64,000 nucleotides of DNA, from the NCBI GenBank assembly GCA_047495785.1, contig JBLDXI010000017.1:3224001-3288000 (forward strand), given 5' to 3'. The position numbers and the translations under genes were made by a program. This DNA comes from Lepidodermella squamata. Its lineage: Eukaryota > Gastrotricha. How positions within the stretch are numbered: the stretch's first letter is position 1; each line of letters begins with the position of its first letter. Below the pieces are notes generated by a model that worked only from the letters and a program-made list of their open reading frames with translations, was not told the DNA's origin and searched no databases. Shown here one piece after another: positions 56,387 to 64,000 of this stretch.

Positions 56387-56918
56387 GATGTGAAAAGCAG
56401 CATGGTTATTGTTTCCCTTTAACCTTGCTCATTCAATAATTTTTACGAAACAATATTTAATACAAATTTAAAATAATGAAATAAAAATAATAAAATAATT
56501 TCGATTCATGCTCGCAAGATGCTGCATTTTTCCGCAGGTTTAAATTTTTTTATTTTCCAAAACACTGCTGCAAAGGCCGCCGGATTTACTGAATATTGCA
56601 AGAACTTGTATTAAAAATTGGCAATATTAAATAAACATTATTTTTCAATATTTATTTGTAAAATAATTTGTGCCGGAATCGTTTAAAGGGATTCTGTCAT
56701 TATGAGAACAAGGGCAATTCCTTAAAAGGTACCGCCGCGACACCTGCCGGTCGCTGATTTTTTTGCGCTCATACAACTGTGGTTCATAAACTGAACTTAT
56801 TAGCTTTTGTCAGCCGATTTTGTCTAGGCTAGTCCGTCTGTTTTTCTTGATTTTTTTCCCGAAAGAGCTCGAACCGCTTGAATCTCTAGTATCTCTAGAA
56901 TCCAAATTATTTCCATTT

Positions 56919-57049
56919 GAGACCGTCCGCAAGAGAAAAGTGAGGTAATTAACATAAATTGTGGTGCGATGACTCACGATCATAAAACAATTTTTTCTGG
57001 GCTTTTTAAGCCAAAACACCAAATCACGGCTTTTCTTGCGGACGGTCTC
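56919..57049. mobile_element. 131-bp MITE-like element with TIRs and ATTT target duplication
   Basis: Left end GAGACCGTCCGCAAGAGAAA, right end CTTTTCTTGCGGACGGTCTC: the arms are inverse complements over about 20 bp apart from a 2-nt GA insertion. The tetranucleotide ATTT flanks it directly on both sides (56915-56918 and 57050-57053), as expected for a target-site duplication. Interior has no gene. The family of the mobilising transposase is unknown. Confidence 0.8.
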
Positions 57050-57601
57050 ATTTGTTTGCCGCAAGGTATGGTATAGTTTTCCGAATACCGGGTATCGTCC
57101 GGACAACGGGTATCCGGCACAGGCGTTAACCGCCCTAATACAAACTTGTTACTCCACTCCATCCAACAGAAAAACTGAAACATGCGAAGAGCGGCCGGTA
57201 TTTTAAGTTATAGCTAGATATTTAAATGTGTTAATTTGGGCTGAAGGCTGAAAATGTGTTCGTATTATCAAGTATTATGCTCAATGCGCATTTCATTCTA
57301 GCATTGTTAGCTGTAAAAAAATCATTTCCTAACTCCATCTATCTTGGCGAACTGTTAATTTCATAGAGTGTTTTAGATCTAATTCTGCCCAACTCGTATC
57401 TGAAATCAACTGGAAATAAATGTTAAATTGCTTACGTGGCTCTTATTCCCTAATCCATATTCCCCTTGAATTATTTGGGGTATGAGGTGCTATAAGCACA
57501 GAAAGCACAGAAAACTCTGAATCGTACGACTTCCGTCATTCGTGGCCGAGAAACCTCGATTTCAAACTTAAAGTGCTGATTTTTCACATAGTTTTATTTT
57601 A

Positions 57602-60600
57602 ATGGCTCAATTTCAGTCACCTAATAAATGGTTGCCGTTGCTGCCGTATAAAGATAAACTCTACCAGGATAGCGATGAATTCTTGAAGTCGATTCTTCAT
57701 AACTTGGCTCTTTCAATACGACGAAGAGACCTTAAGGTTTCCGGCAGCTTTTACATCAGTCAGCTTCAAAGGTACGAAAAAGGACAATTTGCGATTATGG
57801 ATTATGGAATAAAAAATTATTGTTTTTAGATACTACAATCTCTTCCATTTGCGGTTTTCGAAAGAAACGCACATTTCGATTATCAAATTGCTTTATGAAG
57901 TTATCACTTTTCCAAATTTGGAGTTGGTGATAGTGCTAAGGGCATGTAATCTACTATCTGCATTACTGAAGTAAGTAACTTATTGTGATGACGACAATTC
58001 ATTCTATTTTCTTCAATGATTTCTAGGAAGAAAAAGCTTATTACCAGGAATGATCTTCAGTTGGAATGGCGACCACTCTATCAGCTGTGGCGTTTCGTTG
58101 ATTACTCAACGTTTGAAACTTGTGGGCTAATTTACGTGCCCAGTGATATTACGAAGCACGTGAAAAACCTCGTCAAAGCTTGCCGAAGCTATTTTCCGCT
58201 TGAGGCGACCCGAGAGATGCTCGAGGAATGGCGCCCTTGGCTCTGTCCTTACGATACAAAAATGCAAGATGCACTGACTATGATGGATGCCTTCTTGCCA
58301 ACCGACCTTCCTCCAGAACTAGGAAAAATTCATGGATATGGATTATGGCTTGATGAGATAGTTCGGTATTGGTTGACAGTACCATCCAAATTTGGCTGGC
58401 ACTCTCAAGTCATTACTATATTGTCCCGTCTTGCATGGGAGTTATGTGGCTTGATATCCTGGCTCCCATACATGGATTCTATCTTTTCTGATTTGCTATG
58501 CAGCTTTTCCATTCCAGTTGGTAGGTCAAGTGCATTTGAGATTGTGGACCCATATTTAAAATATAATCATAACAGGAACATCGCAGCTAAATGTCACGGT
58601 CAAAGGTCATACCAGCGAACCAGAGACGTTGGCTTACTTCTTATCAGCATTATTAGGTCCACATAGTGATGGTCAAGTTGCCTTCAATCGCCTAGAAAGG
58701 CTTTGCGCTGCAATCAGTACTCATCTCCACCCGTCGAATAGCGGTAAATGGCAGCAAACGATTGTCACATTTCTAGAGCGATTGACTCAGCTGATTTGCA
58801 TGCGGTGGCGCAGAGAGAACCATTGCTCTGACGAGAAAAACTGGTGGTTTGATTATACTCCAGTAGAGGCTCGCCTGACTCAAAAATGCATGGAGCGGTT
58901 GGCAAAATTATTGTTGCCATTGGCAGAATGCGCTGCGTTCTCCAAGTCCGTCCAATCCGACGTTGCTGTCTCACCTCTTGTTAATCTGCTTCAAATGTGC
59001 CCGCATATTGTTATGCCTACAGTCCTCGCCAAGTAAGATTATTCTATTGTTGGAATTTTACATTCACCAAGCCCAATATAAAATATAGCCTGGACTCCTC
59101 ATTGGAGACTTTAACCGAGCCTCATCGACTTTACTCATGCCTTCGAGTTGCCTCTAGTGCCGTCGTTTATTTGGCTTCAGACAAGTGCTCAAATGGCTTG
59201 CAAGTCTCTCCACAAGGTCTCCCGCCTCCTGGGCGGCACATCATCATACCCTTACTCTTGTCGCTACTACCTGGCCTTGACCCGAACGATTTGCGCAAAA
59301 CATATGTATGCTTGTAAATTCTTCCGTGCTCAAGTTTTATTTGATTTTTTTGCAGCTATGTGGTCAAATATTGGCTTTGGTCGTCATGCAAGTTCCCCTT
59401 GTTGACTGTTCACAAGCCACCTCATCCGACGGTTCTTCGGCTGAATTGTTGCAAAGCACTGCTCAGTTTGAGGAGTTCATAACTTCTTTCATGGATAAGT
59501 TCTTCCAACTTGTCGAAGCCGTTGCTCACAGCTCTATCGGAAGCGCTTCTCCTGCAGCGGGCGAACGGCAGTCGATTGAGGAACAAGCTCTTGAAGAAGG
59601 ACTGACGCCTCTCTTGGCTTTAGTAGTTGGCCAAGCGGACGACCGACTGAAGCAGACCGCGGTCGATTATCTTTTCCGGTGGATAATTGAACATCGACTA
59701 GACGCCACTACCAGCGGACGAATCATTGCAAAATTGTGCCAAGCAACTGCATCAGCCGCCCAAGCTATATATGTCAACCGATTTGTGCCATTCTTGATCG
59801 ACAAAGTGGAAGACTATTTCAATGAGCGACCAGGCTTGATGGAAGAGGAGAAACTTGACAACGATTTGTTATGGTTTTTGGCCATTCTTTCTCAGTCGTG
59901 TGCCGTTGATGGAAAGCTCATCCTGCGTCACATCGATGGCATCAAACGGGTTTTGCGACTTACCTTGCTAGCTCGATGCCGAAAAGCATCGGCCATCTCT
60001 GTTGCCATGCTTCGACATGTGCTGAAAGCTCTTACCCGGGAATATCCGATGGAAACCCGAAGCTTGGAGACTGGTGAAATGGAGAAAACTATTGCTGGCT
60101 CTGCGAATTATTGGGGTTATTTCTACCGCCTCAATGAAGTGAACATCAAGTGGCATGTTCCGAGCGAAGAAGAGTTCGCAGCAGCTAAATCACTGATTGA
60201 CGACTTGTTTGTGCCTAGTTTGGACTGGCTGGAAAGCTTTGCGTCCGGGCAGTTCAACGGCTCAGTTCGCCGCGAAGTCCTCGAACAACACATTCGCGTT
60301 ATTAGGTCTTTCGTTCGTAGTCTTGGGCCGTTCCTCCCATTTTGGTCTGCTACAGACAGTGAACCAGGCACTGAAGATGTAGAGCCGTTAGCCAACCTGG
60401 TTGAATCTGCTGTGCCTATGGAGACCTGGCCCATACATGCAGGTTACGATCCGCCGCATACGGCAGCGATGTTCTTACTTCGCGGGAAAAACTTGCGCAG
60501 AACTGTTTTGTTGTTGGCTCACCGACTCATCGAACGCATCCGAACTTCTCACGCCGATTTCGCTAAGCCGCTCATTGAGATCATCGGTCTCATTGAAACT

Positions 60601-63600
60601 ATTCTCTTGGACGGCGGTCAGCAGAAATCAGGTCGAACAGACACTGCTCTGCGTGTCAACGACATGATGTCAAGGTATATGCAGCCTTTCATGCCTCAAC
60701 CAAGCGAGCCGAGGCGCTATCACCGCCTGTGGCTGATCGACCGCGTCGACGTGCAGCATCAGAACATTGTTTCGAACAGCAGACCGCGGATATTCTCGCG
60801 TCTCCACGAAACTGCTATGTTGAATTTGTATCGTCTATCAATGCACACGTACAGTGAGGTGAGAAAGGCCTCACAATCCGCATTGCACTGCTCTCGGGCT
60901 GGTTATCCTTACTCATATCGATGCATCATGGATCCGCTGTGTGACGTTCTCCGAAGAAGTGGCGATTTGACCGACAGTCCATTTGCTCATCTTGCGGGCG
61001 ATGCTGACCCAGATAACAGGCTGAAAGGTGCTTTGTACGACATTCTCGGCTCGGCAGATCAGTGTCTCGTAACGAAGCGCTCCTGGCAAGTGTTAGCCGA
61101 GATTTTACCGTTGTTGATTGAACTTCGCTTGCCTGAGAAACCGTCGCTGCAAGACCTGATAGATAGAATCGTCGACCGATTTGACTCGACTTTCGAGACA
61201 TTCACCCTCACGATGAGCCATCCAGACCGGCTGGTCGATGCAGCCGTTGCGCTCGCACCAGAAGTTGCCAAAGATCCGTTCGATGCGTTTGAATTCGAAA
61301 AACGCAACAACGATTCATGGAAAGGCTCTTATGACTTGCTAAACTCCCGCCTTGCGACGATTCTCGCCAACCCGGCTCTCCCAAGCCGTGCCTTGTTGAT
61401 CGGGCTCGATTTCTTCCGATATTTGCTGCGTTACGATACGCCATGCCCACCCGAGTTGGTGGATGTCGTGTTATCGAGGGCAATCGGAGACACCCCGCAA
61501 CAAGTAACTCTGTGCCTTGATGCGTTGTTGTCGATTTGTCGGCAGATTCGTCGTCGGCCTTCGAAGATCCCCAAGTTATTCAGCGAGACAAGTAAAACTA
61601 ACCCGAAGTTCCAATCGGGCGAAAGACCTGATAACCAAGCGTTCCTCTACAACCCGGCCCAGTCGGAAATCACGACTCTTGAGCAGTGGGAGTCGCAAAT
61701 TTTCATCGACAAGACCTACATTGGTTTCTCTTGTTGGTCGCCAAATCTCGGAGTGTACACCGGTGCAACTACTCTACCGCCTCTCCGCGACGAGAAAGAG
61801 ATGTCACCGACTGAGCATCTGCTCTACTCCTATTTCTGCGGCGGTGGCAAGACAAATGGAACGCCCTCGACCGCTTACCTTCGAACTTTCATCGATCGAA
61901 TTGTTCACCAGGTGCATGCTGGCGATGGCATGACCTTCTTGTGGAAGGTGGTCTACATTTTCAAAACCCTACTTCGAATGTTTTACCCTGTGTTGTTGGA
62001 ACCGGTTCTCGATGAAATCGATCGACTGTTAACTGACGACCAGCCATCGTCCGCTCCCTGCTCGCAAGCGACTGCTGCAGAGTTGTTCGCTGCTGTGATC
62101 AGAGCGTCGAAATTCTGGCCCTACGACGTCATCAAACGAGCTTCAACTCGTCTTATCAGTTCGCTGGAAGTAGCTCTTCGCGACATGACCGCTGATTGGG
62201 AAGACTGCTGGATCAGCTGTTTCTCGACGCTAGCTGTAAGTTACCCGCAATTGATAGCAATAATACGAGAAGAATTAAGGTGGTAGCGTAAGGAATGTAG
62301 CCCGCTGAAATTTCAGACGCGGTTGTTGATGATGATGTATGTTGTTGATTTTGCCCTGCCTTACGTTATGTTAGTCATTTGAGCGATTGTACCGACGATT
62401 CGGTCGTTTGAATCGACACCGAACGATGACGACGCTCATGTCGTTGTCAGCGCGAAACGTTGGCCAACGCCTCGCGCGGGCAATGGGCGGTCGCAGCGGA
62501 CGCCAGGCACAGTTGTTGCGGCGCAGAATTGACGCGTCAACCAAGTCGGTGCACAGCGGGCTCCGGTGCAAGTACTTTGGCATGGTGGCGGTACGTCCTT
62601 CCTTGCTACTTGTTGTCTACGTTCATCATCTTCATGAAATTTATGCTTCGCGCCGCATCTTTTCGGAATTTTGGGTCGCCTAAAACTTGAAAATTCCTAG
62701 TTACATTCATTTATGCTAGTAAAATTCCAGCAGCTTCCGTTTTATTCACCACTTGATTATTTTTAAATTATTTATAATTTGTTATTAAGGGGGATTTAGA
62801 CCCTCGCCGAATCAATTGGTTGATTCAGTGGCTGCTGAATGATTGGCAGAACGGCAGTGCCACGTCGTCGAGTTCCGAGCGTTCGGCGGCTGCCGAGGCA
62901 ACCCGGCTATCACTCCTGCAATCCATCGTGGAACAAACTGAGTGGCGGGCTCCTGCTCTGAAGGCGCTGATGTTCAATAAGCTCATCGCAGGCACTTCCT
63001 CGCCGTACAAAACAGTGCGTCACCGCGCGGGTCAATTCATCGCCAGTATTCTCACCACAGATCCTACCTGGTTTTCTGGTGCTAACTCGATCAGTGTGCT
63101 GCCAACCTGGGAACTCCTCTGCAAACAAGTCGGTGTCCCGATGGCTGAATGGGTCTCAAGTATCGGCTCATCCTCCAGTTCACAAATGCAAGTCGACGGT
63201 GTTGTTACGAGTGCAGAAGCTGTTAAACAGGCAATTTTGACATCCCCGGAATTCTGCCGATGCAAATTACTGATGGAAGTCATTAACGCAAGTGTTGGTG
63301 CTGTCGTCACCAAGATCCCGACATGTCTCCTCGAACTGATGCCTACATTTGTCGCCCTGGATGCAATCGCTATCGGCATCGACGATGAGCTCAGAACTCT
63401 TGCAATAACCAGCAGTGGTGAGATTTTTTAAATTTAAATCCAATTCTGGTTTTACGAAGTTATGAAATTTAGCAATTCTTGGCATGGGCCGCTTGAATGG
63501 CGATGAGTTAAAGGCCAAAGCCTTGGATATTATCGACTCACTGTGCAGAAACCACCCGTCATGGCAAACACGTCGCCAAGCTCTTTGTGTGCTTCAGGTA

Positions 63601-64000
63601 ATTTTATACTTAGCAAATTTTTCCGGATATTCATTTCATTTTATTTTCCAGGTCTCTGTTTTTCACAATTTGTACGAACTGTCGATTACGTCGACATCTG
63701 CTAACAAGATTTGCACACTTCTTGTCGCGTGTTTGGATGACTCGACTGTCGAGGTGCGTGAAATGGCGTCAGTAACCCTCTCCGGGCTGTTGCAGTGCGG
63801 TTTCCTGAAGCCTACCCAGGAGCTGGTGACATCTTTCCACGCGGCCGCGCGTACCAGCGTCGGTCGGATCGGCGAGGCCAATCGTGACGCGGCGATTCGC
63901 CGACGCCACGCCGGGGTCCTCGGCTTAGCAGCTATCATCACGGCGTTCCCGTATTCTGTTCCCAAATTTCTGCCTTCAGTATTGATTTCGCTCACCGATC
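57602..64000 (+). CDS. PSME4: Proteasome activator PA200 (PSME4), 3' end cut by window
   Basis: Giant HEAT-repeat cap that opens the 20S/26S proteasome, linked to acetylated-histone degradation and DNA repair. Exons 57602-57771, 57830-57970, 58027-58520, 58576-59032, 59089-59305, 59356-62235, 62790-63417, 63473-63597, 63652 to beyond 64000; about 1820 residues visible against 1843 in human, so some 60 are missing at the C-terminus. Family blocks: LQLEWRPLYQLW, REMLEEWRPWLCPYD, PTDLPPELGKIHGYGLWLDE, ETLTEPHRL, VPLVDC, LLIDRV-like LWLIDRVDVQHQ, FKGALY-like RLKGALYDILG, GERPDNQAF, DLDPRRINWL and LGLAAIITAFPYSVP. Intron 6 (62236-62789) is 554 nt, ten times the usual, and contains a possible cassette exon. 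TTTCACATAG ends 10 nt before the ATG. Confidence 0.96.
62384..62590 (+). other. Possible Arg-rich cassette exon inside PSME4 intron 6
   Basis: A 207-nt stretch (69 codons, phase 0 at both ends) open in frame with PSME4. It is preceded by an AG and followed by a good donor (GCG then GTACGT). It would insert a strongly basic segment (RLYRRFGRLNRH, RLARAMGGRSGRQ, LLRRRID) where the family has none. It is GC-rich compared with the surrounding intron. Could be an alternative exon, or an inserted sequence that is never spliced in. Confidence 0.35.

Larger units (their letters stand above)
55922..57601. other. Divergent intergenic region (MAX / PSME4)
   Basis: 1.7 kb between divergent genes. Contains two CACGTG E-boxes close to MAX and the 131-bp MITE-like element at 56919-57049. 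No coding sequence recognised. Confidence 0.6.

Noticed and set aside
56810-57106. 98-codon minus-strand frame overlapping the MITE-like element
   Set aside because: It simply runs through the inverted-repeat element; no conserved domain.
62371-62583. Minus-strand 70-codon Arg-rich frame inside PSME4 intron 6
   Set aside because: Antisense of the possible cassette exon; nothing supports an independent gene.

Overview
This is a gene-dense piece of nuclear DNA from a small-genome invertebrate animal. About 22 protein genes fit in 64 kb, almost all introns are about 40-60 nt, and every recognised family is metazoan (MAX, TBP, TFIIA, MCM8, PSME4, TEFM, an ASB-type ankyrin/SOCS protein, a biogenic-amine-like GPCR). 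The species cannot be fixed from the sequence. Same-strand neighbours are mostly only 95-262 nt apart, and a T-rich ...AG acceptor-like site lies 1-37 nt before most start codons. Both suggest polycistronic transcription with spliced-leader trans-splicing, as in nematodes and a few other phyla; a tardigrade or another compact ecdysozoan is the alternative. No rRNA, tRNA, CRISPR array or intact transposon was seen.

Layout. 1-2.5 kb: no gene. 2.5-3.8 kb (-): sphingolipid delta-4 desaturase. 5.9-7.5 kb (-): tandem pair of unrecognised secreted/membrane proteins sharing a promoter motif. 8.1-9.4 kb (+): relative of GDP-mannose 4,6-dehydratase that has lost its catalytic and cofactor motifs. 12.1-14.2 kb (+): SLC7-type amino-acid transporter. 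16.5-21.5 kb (+): FAD synthase followed closely by MCM8. 21.7-24.3 kb (-): TEFM followed closely by an ankyrin/SOCS-box protein. 25.4-28.8 kb (+): three tandem D-aspartate/D-amino-acid oxidases. 29.2-29.5 kb (+): small subunit of serine palmitoyltransferase. 30.0-37.7 kb (-): CCDC17, KRI1, AGPAT5-like acyltransferase and a double-LOTUS protein in head-to-tail order. 39.2-40.1 kb (+): TBP. 40.4-43.0 kb (-): GPCR with a very long third intracellular loop. 44.7-45.9 kb (-): TFIIA alpha/beta. 48.6-53.6 kb (+): RPS19, NOG1/GTPBP4 and an ETAA1-like RPA-binding candidate. 54.7-55.9 kb (-): MAX. 57.6-64.0 kb (+): PSME4/PA200, cut by the window end.

Functional themes. Two genes belong to sphingolipid synthesis (SPT small subunit, DES1). 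Two are core RNA polymerase II factors that contact each other (TBP, TFIIA). Three serve ribosomes (RPS19, NOG1, KRI1). Two serve genome maintenance (MCM8, ETAA1-like). Exon joins were worked out by hand from GT-AG sites, reading phase and family alignment recalled from memory; no alignment or RNA evidence was available.
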